A stretch of DNA of 64,000 nt, taken from the NCBI GenBank assembly GCA_965198325.1, contig CBDAPE010000017.1, positions 124,001 through 188,000 of the forward strand. The letters are read 5' to 3'. The notes under the pieces were generated by a model. The model searched no databases. It had not been told where the DNA came from and was given only the letters and a program-made list of their open reading frames with translations. Shown here one piece after another: positions 53,344 to 63,069 of the stretch. The DNA is from CBDAPE01 sp965198325 (GTDB taxonomy: Bacteria; Pseudomonadota; Alphaproteobacteria; UBA828; JAPUJA01). Each line of letters begins with the position of its first letter. Within the stretch, counting starts at the first letter, position 1. A program made the position numbers and the translations under genes.

Positions 53344-54150
53344 ATGACCCAATCCGCCCCAATTCCCGAACCCCGCCGCTTCGGCGCCGTGAACTGGCTT
53401 GGCCTTAGGACGCTCTACGTCAAGGAGGTCCGCCGCTTCATGAAGGTCTTCCTGCAGACTGTCGCAGCGCCTGCGGCCACCGCGCTTCTGTTCCTCGCGA
53501 TCTTTGCCCTGGCACTCGGCGGCGCGGTGCGCCAGATCGCCGGTGTGCCCTTCCTCGAATTTCTCGGGCCCGGCCTCGTGATGATGTCCATGGTCCAGAA
53601 CGCCTTCGCCAACACCTCGTCGACCGTGATCGTCGCCAAGATGCAGGGCACGGTGGTCGATCTGGTCATGCCGCCGCTCAGCCCCGCCGAGCTGCAGCTG
53701 GGCCTGGTCGCCGGCGCGGTTACCCGGGCGCTGCTCATCGGCCTCCTGCTGCCGCTTCTCATGCTGCCCTTCGTCGATCTCGAGGTTCGACATCTAGGTT
53801 ATCTGGTCTTCCATGCGTTCGCGGCGTCGACCTCGCTCGCCCTGGTCGGAGTGATGACCGGCATCTGGGCCGCCAAGTTCGATCACGTCGCGACCATCCA
53901 GAATTTCATCGTCATGCCGCTCGCCTTTCTCTCGGGGACGTTTTATTCGGTCCAGCAGCTGCCGCCCGTGTTCTATACGATCAGCCAGTTCAACCCGTTC
54001 TTCTATATGATCGACGGGTTCCGCTATGGCTTCATCGGTCACGCCGATGGCGATCCCGTGGTCGGCCTAGTGGTCATGGCGGGGGTCACCCTTGTGCTCT
54101 GGATCGGGTGTCACCGGCTGCTTGTTTCGGGTTACAAACTCAAGGCGTAA
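53344..54150 (+). CDS. ABC-2 type transporter permease
   Basis: A 268-residue permease with six membrane segments. It begins LGLRTLYVKEVRRFMKVFLQ, then FLEFLGPGLVMMSMVQNAFANTS and FIVMPLAFLSGTFYSVQQLP, the ABC-2 signature near the fourth and fifth helices. No ATP-binding gene is adjacent on either side, so its ATPase must be encoded elsewhere. The start MTQSAPIPEP was chosen; 17 further codons upstream are open. Confidence 0.88.
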   Translation: MTQSAPIPEPRRFGAVNWLGLRTLYVKEVRRFMKVFLQTVAAPAATALLFLAIFALALGGAVRQIAGVPFLEFLGPGLVMMSMVQNAFANTSSTVIVAKMQGTVVDLVMPPLSPAELQLGLVAGAVTRALLIGLLLPLLMLPFVDLEVRHLGYLVFHAFAASTSLALVGVMTGIWAAKFDHVATIQNFIVMPLAFLSGTFYSVQQLPPVFYTISQFNPFFYMIDGFRYGFIGHADGDPVVGLVVMAGVTLVLWIGCHRLLVSGYKLKA

Positions 54151-54261
54151 ACCGGTCATCGCGCTGTCGTTGACAGGCTGGGGTCTTGCGCAGATACTTC
54201 CCGGTTTTCCGGAACCGCAAGCTTATGGAATGCGCCGACTGAGGGCGTTCGGGAGACACCC

Positions 54262-55440
54262 GTGATTCCAGCCTTGATGCCGTTGCACGTTCGGCCCGAC
54301 TTCGCTTTCGAACGCGGCGAGGGCTGCTATCTGTATGACGCCGGCGGCAAGCGCTATCTCGACTTCATCTGCGGCATCGGGGTGACTGGATTGGGCCATT
54401 GCCATCCCCATCTGGTCGAGGCGCTCGTCACCCAGGGCAAATTGCTCTGGCACAATTCGAACCTGTTCCGCATCGAGGGGCAGGAGCGTCTCGCCGAGCG
54501 GCTGGTCGCGACCTCCTTTGCCGACACCGCCTTCTTCTTCAATTCGGGGAGCGAGGCGATCGAGTGTTCGATCAAGATGACCCGGAAATACCATGCCACC
54601 GCCGGCAACCCGGAACGGTGCCGGATCATCACCTTCGAGGGTGCCTTTCACGGCCGCACCATGGCGGCGATCTCGGCCGGCCGTCAGGCCAAGCACACCG
54701 ATGGATTCGAGCCCTTGCTCGACGGCTTCGACCAGGTCCCGTTCGACGATCTTGACGCCGTCCAGGCGGCGATTGTGCCGGAGACCGGCGGCATTCTTAT
54801 CGAGCCGGTGCAGGGTGAAGGCGGTATTCGTCCGGCCAGCGACGAATTTCTTGCCGGCCTGCGCGAGATCGCTGATGCGCGGGGGCTGCTGTTGATCTTC
54901 GACGAAGTTCAGTGTGGCATGGGGCGGACCGGCCGGCTGCTGGCCCACGAATGGTCGGGGGTTGCCCCCGATATCGCGGCGATCGCCAAGGCATTGGGCG
55001 GCGGCTTTCCCGTCGCGGGCTGTCTCGCCAAGGAAGCACCCGCAAGCGCGCTGACCGTCGGCAGTCACGGTACGACGTTCGGCGGCAATCCGCTCGCCAT
55101 GGCAGTCGCGAATGCCACGCTCGACGTCTTCCTGGCCGATGGTTTCTTCGCCCATGTGGAGGCGAAAGGAGCCGAACTGCGCAGTCGCCTCGAGGGGTTT
55201 GCGACCGGAAATTCCTCGCTGTTCGAGGATGTCCGGGGCCGGGGCCTCATGCTGGGCTTGAAATGCACTCCGGGTACGGCCAATACTGAACTCGTCGCGG
55301 CCTGTCGCGATCGGGGTCTGTTGGCCGGACCGGCGGGCGATAATGTGGTGCGTTTCCTGCCGCCCCTGATCGTCGAGACGGAACAGATCGACGAAGCGAT
55401 TGAGATCCTCGACGCGGCCTGCCGAGAGTTCACGGCATGA
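54262..55440 (+). CDS. argD: Acetylornithine aminotransferase
   Basis: A 392-residue class III PLP aminotransferase that makes N-acetylornithine. GSEAIECSIKMTRKYHA (about 95-111), GAFHGRTMAAIS, LLIFDEVQCGMGRTG and the PLP-lysine region IAAIAKALGGGFPVAG are visible. The start is GTG at 54262 (MIPALMPLHVR); an ATG five codons later is an alternative. It is the first gene of argD-argF-hslO, overlapping argF as ATGA. Confidence 0.95.
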   Translation: MIPALMPLHVRPDFAFERGEGCYLYDAGGKRYLDFICGIGVTGLGHCHPHLVEALVTQGKLLWHNSNLFRIEGQERLAERLVATSFADTAFFFNSGSEAIECSIKMTRKYHATAGNPERCRIITFEGAFHGRTMAAISAGRQAKHTDGFEPLLDGFDQVPFDDLDAVQAAIVPETGGILIEPVQGEGGIRPASDEFLAGLREIADARGLLLIFDEVQCGMGRTGRLLAHEWSGVAPDIAAIAKALGGGFPVAGCLAKEAPASALTVGSHGTTFGGNPLAMAVANATLDVFLADGFFAHVEAKGAELRSRLEGFATGNSSLFEDVRGRGLMLGLKCTPGTANTELVAACRDRGLLAGPAGDNVVRFLPPLIVETEQIDEAIEILDAACREFTA

Positions 55441-56342
55441 GCGCGCTTCGTCATTTTCTCGATCTCGATGCGCTGGACTCCGCGACCTTGCGGGAAATCC
55501 TGGCCTTGGCGGACGGCTACAAAAGCGGAACCGCCAATCCAGCAAAGCCGCTCGCCGGCAAGTCGCTGGCGATGGTTTTCGAAAAGCCTTCGACGCGCAC
55601 CCGGGTCTCTTTCGAAATCGGCATGAAGTCGCTCGGCGGCGAAGTCGTCATGCTGAGTACGAACGATACCCAATTGGGGCGCGGCGAGTCGATCGCCGAT
55701 ACAGCGCAAGTGCTGTCGCGCTATGTCGACATCATCATGATCCGGGCGACGCGTCACGAGACGCTCCTGGAGCTCACCGAACACGCGAGCGTGCCCGTAA
55801 TCAATGGTCTCACTGACCGGACCCATCCCTGTCAATTGATGGCTGATGTCATGACCTTCGAAGAGCATCAAGGGCCGATTACCGGCAAGATTGTGACCTG
55901 GGCCGGCGATGGCAATAATATGGCGTCGACTTGGATTCATGCTGCGGTGCGCTTCGGGTTCGAGTTGCGCATGGCCTGCCCGCGGGAACTGGGTCCGCCC
56001 GCGGACATTCTGGACTGGGCGACAAGCCAAGACGCGAAATTCCGGGTTACCGCGGATGCCGACGAGGCGGTTGCAGGGGCCGATTGCGTCGTCACCGATA
56101 CCTGGGTCTCCATGAGCGACGGACCACGGCCCAACGTCGAGGCTCTGCTGGAGCCCTATCGGGTCGATGAGCGGCTCATGCAACTTGCCAAGCCAACCGC
56201 CATATTCATGCATTGCCTGCCGGCCAAGCGCGGCAAGGAGGTCACGGCTGCGGTCATCGACGGACCGCAATCTGTGGTCTGGGATGAGGCCGAGAACCGG
56301 ATGCATGCTCAGAAGGGCATCCTGACCTGGTGTCTGCGATAG
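55437..56342 (+). CDS. argF: Ornithine carbamoyltransferase
   Basis: A 301-residue OTCase that makes citrulline. The carbamoyl-phosphate loop is FEKPSTRTRVSFEIG (about 48-62), HPCQLMADVMT follows at about 126, DTWVSM is near 221, and the ornithine-binding HCLPAKRGKEVT is near 259. It overlaps argD by 4 bases and hslO by 13 bases. Confidence 0.97.
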   Translation: MSALRHFLDLDALDSATLREILALADGYKSGTANPAKPLAGKSLAMVFEKPSTRTRVSFEIGMKSLGGEVVMLSTNDTQLGRGESIADTAQVLSRYVDIIMIRATRHETLLELTEHASVPVINGLTDRTHPCQLMADVMTFEEHQGPITGKIVTWAGDGNNMASTWIHAAVRFGFELRMACPRELGPPADILDWATSQDAKFRVTADADEAVAGADCVVTDTWVSMSDGPRPNVEALLEPYRVDERLMQLAKPTAIFMHCLPAKRGKEVTAAVIDGPQSVVWDEAENRMHAQKGILTWCLR

Positions 56343-57268
56343 AGATCGAGGCCGCCTTCGACGGCGTCCAGCCGTTCCGCATCGACGGCGCGCCAATCCG
56401 CGGCCGGTTCGTGCGGTTGGATAAGACTCTCGCCCGCGTCCTCGCCAACCACGATTATCCTGAAGCCGTCGCCCGACTGTTGGCCGAATGCCTTGCGCTT
56501 GCCGCGATGCTCGCGAATTCGATCAAGTATGACGGCGTCTTTATCCTCGAGATTCGGGGCACGGGACCGATTCGTCTGATCGTCGTGGACGTGCGTAGCG
56601 ACGGCGATATGCGCGGGTATGCGCAGTACGACGCGGACAGCGTCGCCACCGTCGTGCTTGCTGCCGCTGGGGAATTGGCATCGGTGCCCCGTCTGCTGGG
56701 AGCGGGCCAGCTCGCGTTTACGGTCGATCAGGGGCCGGATACAGAGCGCTATCAGGGCGTCGTCGAGCTCGACGGCGCCACGCTCGCCGATTGTGCCCAC
56801 CACTATTTTCGCCGCTCTGAACAGATCGAAACCGGCGTCAAGCTCGCCGTCGAGACCGGTGAAGATGTAACCGATGCCCCGTGCTGGCGGGTCGGCGGCA
56901 TGATGATTCAGCGCATGCCCGATGCGGCCCGGGGTGTTTCCGACGAGGCCGGTATCGATGACGCCTGGCGTCGCACTGTCGTGCTGATGAGCAGTGCGAC
57001 GCCCGACGAATTACTCGACCCCGCGCTGGCGCCGAGTGCCCTGCTTTACCGATTGTTCCACGAAGACGGCGTCTGGGTTTACGAATCCAAGCCGCTTCGG
57101 TTCGGGTGCCGTTGCTCGCGCGACCGCGTTGCAGCCTTGCTGCGCGCCATGCAACGTGACGAGATCATGGCGCTCAAGCAGGACGACCGTGTCATCGTGA
57201 CCTGTGAATTTTGCGGCACCGCCGAGAGCTTCGACGACGCGGATCTCGAAGCGCTCTACGCGGCTTGA
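56330..57268 (+). CDS. hslO: Redox-regulated chaperone Hsp33
   Basis: A 312-residue Hsp33, activated by oxidation and unfolding. The C-terminal zinc site is seen as CRC (in FGCRCSRDRV) and CEFC (in VTCEFCGTAES), the CxC-x(27-32)-CxxC arrangement. The start is GTG at 56330, inside the end of argF. Co-location with argF is widespread in alphaproteobacteria. Confidence 0.94.
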   Translation: MSAIEIEAAFDGVQPFRIDGAPIRGRFVRLDKTLARVLANHDYPEAVARLLAECLALAAMLANSIKYDGVFILEIRGTGPIRLIVVDVRSDGDMRGYAQYDADSVATVVLAAAGELASVPRLLGAGQLAFTVDQGPDTERYQGVVELDGATLADCAHHYFRRSEQIETGVKLAVETGEDVTDAPCWRVGGMMIQRMPDAARGVSDEAGIDDAWRRTVVLMSSATPDELLDPALAPSALLYRLFHEDGVWVYESKPLRFGCRCSRDRVAALLRAMQRDEIMALKQDDRVIVTCEFCGTAESFDDADLEALYAA

Positions 57269-57320
57269 ATTCCCTGCAGCGGAGCGGCACCATGAACGGT
57301 GGCGCAGGAGAGGATGCGTG

Positions 57321-57917
57321 ATGACCCGATCGATCCGGTATCTGCTTGCTGTCGGGCTTTTGGCCGGCGCGGTTCTGGCCGCGTCTTGCGCCAAGGACAC
57401 GGCCCGGCCCGTGTACCCTGCGATCACGTTTATCCACCAGGCCGTCATCGACATCGACGTTGCAAGAATCGATTATGTCCAGGCCTATGATCCCCCTGGT
57501 GCACCGCCGTTCGTCGATCACCTGTTTCCCCAGCCACCCGCTGGGGTTGTTCGCCGTTGGCCCGAGGATCGGCTGCGGGCCGTCGGTGTGTCTCGGAGCG
57601 CCCGCGTGACGCTGGAAGACGCTCGTGTCGTCAGCGAGGCCCTGGCGACGACGTCGGGGCTCGAAGGCTGGTTCACGGTCGATCAGGAAGAAAATCTAAG
57701 CGCTCATGTCGCGATGCGGATCGAAATCCTGGACGATCGGGGGCAGCGAGAGGCCTACGTTGTCGCCGAGGCGCGCCGCACGCGGACCCTGCCGGAGAAC
57801 CTCACGCTGAACGAGCGGGACAACATTGCCTTTCGATTTACCCAGGAGCTGATGACCGCGTTTGATGCCGCCCTCGAGGCCGAGATTAACACCCATTTGA
57901 CACGCTATTTGCGCTAG
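57321..57917 (+). CDS. Predicted lipoprotein of unknown function
   Basis: A 198-residue protein with signal LLAVGLLAGAVLAAS and lipobox Cys23, followed by KDTARPVYP. The mature part is alpha/beta with a central LEDARVVSEALATTSGLEG and a C-terminal helix (FRFTQELMTAFDAALEAEIN). No named domain is recognised; related lipoproteins follow hslO in other alphaproteobacteria. GGAG is about 10 bases before the ATG. Confidence 0.75.
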   Translation: MTRSIRYLLAVGLLAGAVLAASCAKDTARPVYPAITFIHQAVIDIDVARIDYVQAYDPPGAPPFVDHLFPQPPAGVVRRWPEDRLRAVGVSRSARVTLEDARVVSEALATTSGLEGWFTVDQEENLSAHVAMRIEILDDRGQREAYVVAEARRTRTLPENLTLNERDNIAFRFTQELMTAFDAALEAEINTHLTRYLR

Positions 57918-58051
57918 GGCGAAATCCGACGCGGTGGAATCACCGGAATTAGCCAGCGCGCGACGGTTGCGCCATCGCGCATGCGGCCAGGATCGTCGTA
58001 GTGGTGGACTCTCGTTGCGCTTCGAAGGGCTCAGGCAAAACGGATCGCCCG

Positions 58052-59218
58052 CTACGGTGTGCGCGACCACTCGAGCAATCGGCGCAGAAACGCCTCGCAG
58101 GCTGCAACCTGATCGAGGTCGATGAACTCATCGGGCCGGTGGGCTTGCTCGATGCTACCCGGTCCGCAGACGACAGCGGGAAATCCAGCCTGCTGAAATA
58201 GGCCCGCTTCAGTGCCGTAGGAGACCTTATAGGTCTGATTGGTCTCTGCGAGAATCTTGATCAGGGCCTCCGCTGGCGCACCCTCCTCCGTGTTGAGCCC
58301 CAGAATTCGGGAGGCTACGACCGTTTCGGCATCGGCTCTCTCGCTCACCGCCTTGATCCGGGGCCTGACGGTCCGCTCGACGTACTCCTCGAAGCGTCTC
58401 GCGACCTCGTCGATATCGGCGCCGGGGAGCGGGCGGTATTCCCAGGTGAAACGGCAATGCCGGGGCACAATGTTTTGTGCCGTGCCGCCCTCGATCGTAC
58501 CCACGTGAATCGTCCCAAATGGCGGTTCGAACCCGTTTTCCGGATCGGCATCCCTGGCCAGGTCGGACCCGATCACGCCGAGCTCGTCGATCAACTCGGC
58601 CGCGAGCATGACAGCGTTGACCCCCTTGTGGGTGAGGCTTGAGTGGCATTCGAGGCCGGTGACCGTTGTGACGTAGCCGGCATAACCCTTGTGGGCGTCG
58701 ATCACCGTCATCGAGGTGGGCTCACCGATGATCGCGAGGCGCGGGCGCAGGCCGCCGTCAACGATCTGGTCGATCAGGCGCGGCGCGCCGAGGCAGCCGA
58801 CCTCTTCGTCATAGGAGAACGCGAAGTGGATCGGTTTTATGAGAGGTTGAGCGACGAATTCAGGCACCAGCGCGAGTGCGCTCGCGATGAAGCTCTTCAT
58901 GTCGGCCGTGCCCCGACCGATCAACCGTCCGTCGGTCTCGACAACGGTAAACGGGTCGGAATGCCAGTCCTGATCGTCGACCGGAACCACATCCGTGTGG
59001 CCCGAGAGAACCACGCCATCCTCTGAACCGGGGCCGATCGTCGCCAGCAGGTTCGCCTTTTCACCGCCGTCGTCGAACGACAGCGCGCTCTCGACGCCAT
59101 GTCCTGCCAAATAGGCCTCAATATGGCGGATTAGCGCCATGTTCGAATTCCGACTCGTGGTATCGAACCCAACGAGCCGTCGGATCATGTCTGTCGAGCT
59201 AAGTTTCTCGCCTGCCAC
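58052..59218 (-). CDS. argE: Acetylornithine deacetylase
   Basis: A 388-residue M20 metallopeptidase-family enzyme that removes acetate from N-acetylornithine. VVLSGHTDVVPVDDQDWHSD (about 67-86), GRGTADMKSF, the catalytic FSYDEEVGCLGA and the C-terminal TEAGLFQQAGFPAVVCGPGS, typical of ArgE rather than DapE, are present. It closes the linear arginine route with argB, argD and argF in this window. It starts 15 bases after trkH. Confidence 0.92.
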   Translation of the reverse strand: MAGEKLSSTDMIRRLVGFDTTSRNSNMALIRHIEAYLAGHGVESALSFDDGGEKANLLATIGPGSEDGVVLSGHTDVVPVDDQDWHSDPFTVVETDGRLIGRGTADMKSFIASALALVPEFVAQPLIKPIHFAFSYDEEVGCLGAPRLIDQIVDGGLRPRLAIIGEPTSMTVIDAHKGYAGYVTTVTGLECHSSLTHKGVNAVMLAAELIDELGVIGSDLARDADPENGFEPPFGTIHVGTIEGGTAQNIVPRHCRFTWEYRPLPGADIDEVARRFEEYVERTVRPRIKAVSERADAETVVASRILGLNTEEGAPAEALIKILAETNQTYKVSYGTEAGLFQQAGFPAVVCGPGSIEQAHRPDEFIDLDQVAACEAFLRRLLEWSRTP

Positions 59219-59233
59219 CCCAAGCCTCCCGTC

Positions 59234-60682
59234 TCAACGCCGCCAGAAGCTGGGCACAAAGAGTACGAGAACTGTGAACAGCTCGAGCCGGCCCAGCAGC
59301 ATGGCGAACGATAACAGCCATTTGGCGCCTTCGGGAAGCGAGGCGAACGACCCTTTGGGGCCGATCACGTCGCCCAAGCCGGGGCCGACGTTGGCGAGCG
59401 CCGTCGCGGCACCCGACAGGCTGGTCAGAAAATCGAGGCCGAACAGCGAGAGGGCGAGGGCGAGGGCAATGAAGCACACCACAAAAAGGAAGAAGAACCC
59501 GATAACGGCGGGCGCCACGCCTTCGGGGATGGGTTTTTTGTTGAACCTGGCGGCGAACACACCGTGGGGTTGGAGCAGGTGTAGGATTTGGATCCGTGCA
59601 GTCGTATAGGCGACCTGGAAGCGAAAAATCTTGATGCCGCCGGTGGTCGAACCGGTGCAACCACCCACCATCATCAAAAAGAAGAACAACCCGGTCGCAA
59701 ACGATCCCCACAGACCGAAATCGCCGACTGAATAGCCGGTTCCGGTCATCACCGACAGAGTATTGAACGCGCCGTCTCGGATCGCAACATCGATTGCCCA
59801 TCCCCGGCCCAGCCACTGCCAGCCCGCAATGGCCAGAATCGCCATAAGCGCAATGCCGAAGAACCATTGAATCTGGCTGTCGCGCACCAGCGCGCTCCAG
59901 CCGCCACGAACTGCCTGCAGATAAATAACGAAGGGCAAGGAGCCGAGCACCATGAAAATCATGGCGATGGCCTGTATTGGCGCGTTGTCGAAATGGCCGA
60001 TCGAAGCGTCGGAAGTCGAATAACCGCCGGTCGCAATCGTCGTCATCGCATGGCAGATAGCTTCGAACGGCGTCATGCCGGCGCCCCAGTAGCACACGCC
60101 ATTGATCACGGTGAGCGTGATGTAAATAATGCCGATGGCGGCAGAAATCTGCGCCGCCCGGGGGAGCACCTTTTCCGACTGATCTGACGATTCCGTGCGG
60201 AAAATCTGCATGCCGCCAATCTGCAACATCGGTAGCACGGCGACCGCCATCACGATAATCCCGATGCCACCGAGCCACTGGAGAAGCGCGCGCCAGATAA
60301 GAATTCCGGGAGGCGCATCGTCGAGGCCGACGATGACAGTCGACCCGGTCGTCGTGAGGCCCGACATCGCCTCGAAGAATGCGTCCGTATAGCTCAGACC
60401 GAGATTCGAGAAATAAAAGGGGAGCGCCCCGACAGCCGTGATGAAGACCCAACTCAAGGCCGTCAGCAGGAAGGCCTGACGGACCGTCAGCGACGTCGGT
60501 CCCGATCGATTGACCAGGACGAGGCAAACCCCGATGAACAGGCTCACCAGCGCCGAAGCGAGGAAAACCCGCCAATCGGGATTGCCGCTAACCCCGTCGG
60601 CGATCGCCGGCAAGAGCATCGCGACCGCGAGGGTCGACAGCAGGATGCCGATTACGAGGAGGATGGGACGGAAATCAGTCAC
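59234..60682 (-). CDS. trkH: Trk potassium uptake system membrane subunit TrkH
   Basis: A 482-residue potassium channel-like transporter with about ten to twelve membrane segments and four pore loops. MSGLTTTGSTV (first selectivity filter), HAMTTIATGGYST, GGCTGSTTGGIKIFR and the last loop ATALANVGPGLGDV are visible. It needs the cytoplasmic TrkA gating subunit, which is not in the window. It sits between folE and argE on the same strand. Confidence 0.93.
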   Translation of the reverse strand: MTDFRPILLVIGILLSTLAVAMLLPAIADGVSGNPDWRVFLASALVSLFIGVCLVLVNRSGPTSLTVRQAFLLTALSWVFITAVGALPFYFSNLGLSYTDAFFEAMSGLTTTGSTVIVGLDDAPPGILIWRALLQWLGGIGIIVMAVAVLPMLQIGGMQIFRTESSDQSEKVLPRAAQISAAIGIIYITLTVINGVCYWGAGMTPFEAICHAMTTIATGGYSTSDASIGHFDNAPIQAIAMIFMVLGSLPFVIYLQAVRGGWSALVRDSQIQWFFGIALMAILAIAGWQWLGRGWAIDVAIRDGAFNTLSVMTGTGYSVGDFGLWGSFATGLFFFLMMVGGCTGSTTGGIKIFRFQVAYTTARIQILHLLQPHGVFAARFNKKPIPEGVAPAVIGFFFLFVVCFIALALALSLFGLDFLTSLSGAATALANVGPGLGDVIGPKGSFASLPEGAKWLLSFAMLLGRLELFTVLVLFVPSFWRR

Positions 60683-60775
60683 GTTTCGTGTCCTGCTCCA
60701 TCGACGGATATCGGGCGGTTGCCGGGTTGATGTCGCAGCGTCCGCCGACCCCGCGGTCGGAGCTGCCGACCAGCC

Positions 60776-61441
60776 CTAGATGGCCTCACGGTTGGCTGGG
60801 TTGCCAATCATGCTGAGGAACTCGCGCCGGGTCGCCGGGTTGGTCCGAAACGCGCCGATCATCCGACTCGTCACCATCGCGACACCGGTCTTGTTCACGC
60901 CGCGGGTTGTCATGCACTGATGTTGGGCTTCGATGACGACGGCGACGCCGAGCGGTGAAAGAACGTCGTTAATCGTATCCGCGATCTGCGCCGTCATCTT
61001 CTCCTGAATTTGCAACCGGCGTGCATAGACTTGGACGATTCGGGCCAGCTTGCTGATCCCGACGACTCGGTGATGCGGCAGATAGGCGACATGCGCGACG
61101 CCAAGAATCGGGGCCATATGGTGCTCGCAGTGTGAGGCGAACGGTATGCCGCGAAGCACGACCATTTCATCGTAGCCGTCGATTTCCTCGAAGGTGCGCT
61201 GAAGGATCTTGCGCGGGTCGAGACCATAGCCTTCGAACCATTCTTCGAACGCGCACGCGACGCGACCCGGCGTGTCGAGCAAACCCTCGCGCGCTGGATC
61301 GTCGCCCGCCCAGCGGATCAGAGTGCGGATTGCCTCTTCGGTCTCGTCGCGCGACGGGCGGGCGATAGCGTCTCGGGAATCGGCAGCCTCGTCTGCCGAG
61401 TCGTCGGTCTTCATCGCTTCAGTCGTTTCGGGTCCGTCCAC
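60776..61441 (-). CDS. folE: GTP cyclohydrolase I
   Basis: A 221-residue enzyme making dihydroneopterin triphosphate for folate. Zinc ligands are in SHCEHHMAPILG and QCMTTRGVNK; KLARIVQVYARRLQIQEKMT is conserved. The start used is GTG at 61441, with AAGGAG seven bases upstream; an ATG nine codons later (61414) lacks such a site. Earlier open frame to 61840 overlaps apaG and is rejected. A spacer of 172 bases separates it from apaG. Confidence 0.94.
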   Translation of the reverse strand: MDGPETTEAMKTDDSADEAADSRDAIARPSRDETEEAIRTLIRWAGDDPAREGLLDTPGRVACAFEEWFEGYGLDPRKILQRTFEEIDGYDEMVVLRGIPFASHCEHHMAPILGVAHVAYLPHHRVVGISKLARIVQVYARRLQIQEKMTAQIADTINDVLSPLGVAVVIEAQHQCMTTRGVNKTGVAMVTSRMIGAFRTNPATRREFLSMIGNPANREAI

Positions 61442-61613
61442 GTCATGTCTCCTTCCGCGCTCCCGTATGATTGCCACAGAGCCGTTCAGACCGGATGACT
61501 CAGGCTGGGGGTTCGGGTGGCAAGCATCCCGCAACGGCAGGCAAGGTAGGGCGGCGGTGGCTGCATTCAACAGCAATCCAGGCGCCCGGGCAAGCCCGGG
61601 CACTCCAATTTCG

Positions 61614-62012
61614 TCAATGAACCCGGGCCGGACTAAACGGGCTGTCGAGCGAGAAGGCAGGCACTTGGACGTCGAATTTCTCACCCGCTGGCGTTTGCAT
61701 CTCATAGCTCCCGACCATGATGCCCGACGGTGTCGAAAGCGGGCAGCCGCTGGTGTATTCGAAAGTTTCGCCCGGTTCCAGGGTCGGCTGCTCGCCGACC
61801 ACACCGGGTCCGCGCACCTCCTGCAGGCGGCCCAGCGCATCCGTAATCTCCCAGTGCCGGTTCAGGAGCTGGACCGTCTCGCCGCCGAGGTTCTCGATTC
61901 TAACGTGATATGCCCAGACGAAATGGTCGTCAGTGGGTGCCGATTGATCTTCCAGATAGTAGGGCTCGACTGTTATCTGGATTTTACGAGTCGTCTCGCT
62001 GTACATATCCAA
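61614..62012 (-). CDS. apaG: ApaG domain protein
   Basis: A 132-residue fibronectin-III-like ApaG. Blocks FVWAYHVRIENLGGETVQLL and RHWEITDALGRLQEVRGPGV and GEQPTLEPGETFEYTSGCPL are highly characteristic (about residues 31-93). ApaG is linked genetically to Ap4A and divalent-cation phenotypes but has no defined activity. It lies between the radical SAM gene and folE. Confidence 0.93.
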   Translation of the reverse strand: MDMYSETTRKIQITVEPYYLEDQSAPTDDHFVWAYHVRIENLGGETVQLLNRHWEITDALGRLQEVRGPGVVGEQPTLEPGETFEYTSGCPLSTPSGIMVGSYEMQTPAGEKFDVQVPAFSLDSPFSPARVH

Positions 62013-62115
62013 CTCCCGGCGCTGTTAACGGCACTGGGGCCCGCGCCTGATGCGTTCTCTAATATTGCGAGGGTCGCGGAGAATGTCTAGGGCAGGGCAT
62101 GCGGGCACCCGGAGG

Positions 62116-63069
62116 TCAGGGTCGCGCGCTCGCACTGCAGGCGCCGCCGCCGAGAACGCAGAACCGGGCGCAATGAGGGTGGTTGAGCGATACGGAACCG
62201 GCCGCTTCGGCCAGCGTCTTGCCCATGTCGAACGCCGGATCATCGGCCAACAGTGTGCAGGGTACGATCGAGGGTTTCGCGGCATCTTTTCGCTTGATGA
62301 CCATGCGCGAGCTGGCGCACATCATGGCCTCGGGTGCGACGCCGAGAATGTCCCAACAGGACTCCGTGATTTCGGGCACGTCAGCGGTCTCGTCCATTTC
62401 GGGAAATAGAACGAGCGATGTACGGTCGGCCGCATCGAGTCCGTATCCGCGTTCCGCAAACAGTGCCGCATAGCCACTACGCAGACTGGACTCGCTCTCG
62501 TTCCACATCGTTCGCCCCGCAATATTGACTTGGAAGCCGTTGGAAACCAGCCAGTCAAGGCCGATCAGGGTCGGTTCCCAGGTTCGCTTCCCCCGCTCCA
62601 CCTCGTAAAGTGCTTTCGTGTAATGATCCAGCGAGACCCGGAGGATCAGCCTCTCGCCATAGCGGTTATTGAGGGCGAGCAGAGCGTCGGCCTGTTTCAT
62701 CATGGGGCGCAAGGCGTTGGTCAGCACAAGGACGCGGTAGCCGCGCCTGAGAGCTTCCTCGAGCATTATTATGATTGCGGGGTTCATGAACGGCTCGCCG
62801 CCGGTGAAACCGATTTCCTCGGTGCTGTCGAGGAGTTGGTCGAGATAACTAGCAACATCGCTCGCGTCGAGATAGACGAGACTATCGTTCACGGGACTCG
62901 ATTTGATATAGCAGTTGGCGCAGGTCAGATTGCACAGAGTTCCGGTGTTGAACCAAAGAGTGCGCAGATGGCCTAGCTCGACCCGGGCTCGTCGGTGGCC
63001 TGTCGCGGTAATGTCGGGATTGGAAAATTTCCCGTGAGCTTGCGGCTCGAATTCGCTGATTTCGACCAT
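62116..63069 (-). CDS. Radical SAM protein with C-terminal cysteine cluster
   Basis: A 317-residue radical SAM enzyme. The cluster site is Cys46, Cys50 and Cys53 in TLCNLTCANCYIKSSP, and GFTGGEP is at 88-93. Beyond the barrel, Cys238, Cys251, Cys271, Cys300, Cys304 and Cys311 (the last three in HCARFCVLGGGAC) could hold an auxiliary Fe-S cluster, in a SPASM/twitch-like layout. Substrate unknown; no precursor peptide gene is recognisable beside it. Members near folE in alphaproteobacteria suggest a cofactor-related role, which is speculative. Confidence 0.82.
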   Translation of the reverse strand: MVEISEFEPQAHGKFSNPDITATGHRRARVELGHLRTLWFNTGTLCNLTCANCYIKSSPVNDSLVYLDASDVASYLDQLLDSTEEIGFTGGEPFMNPAIIIMLEEALRRGYRVLVLTNALRPMMKQADALLALNNRYGERLILRVSLDHYTKALYEVERGKRTWEPTLIGLDWLVSNGFQVNIAGRTMWNESESSLRSGYAALFAERGYGLDAADRTSLVLFPEMDETADVPEITESCWDILGVAPEAMMCASSRMVIKRKDAAKPSIVPCTLLADDPAFDMGKTLAEAAGSVSLNHPHCARFCVLGGGACSASARP

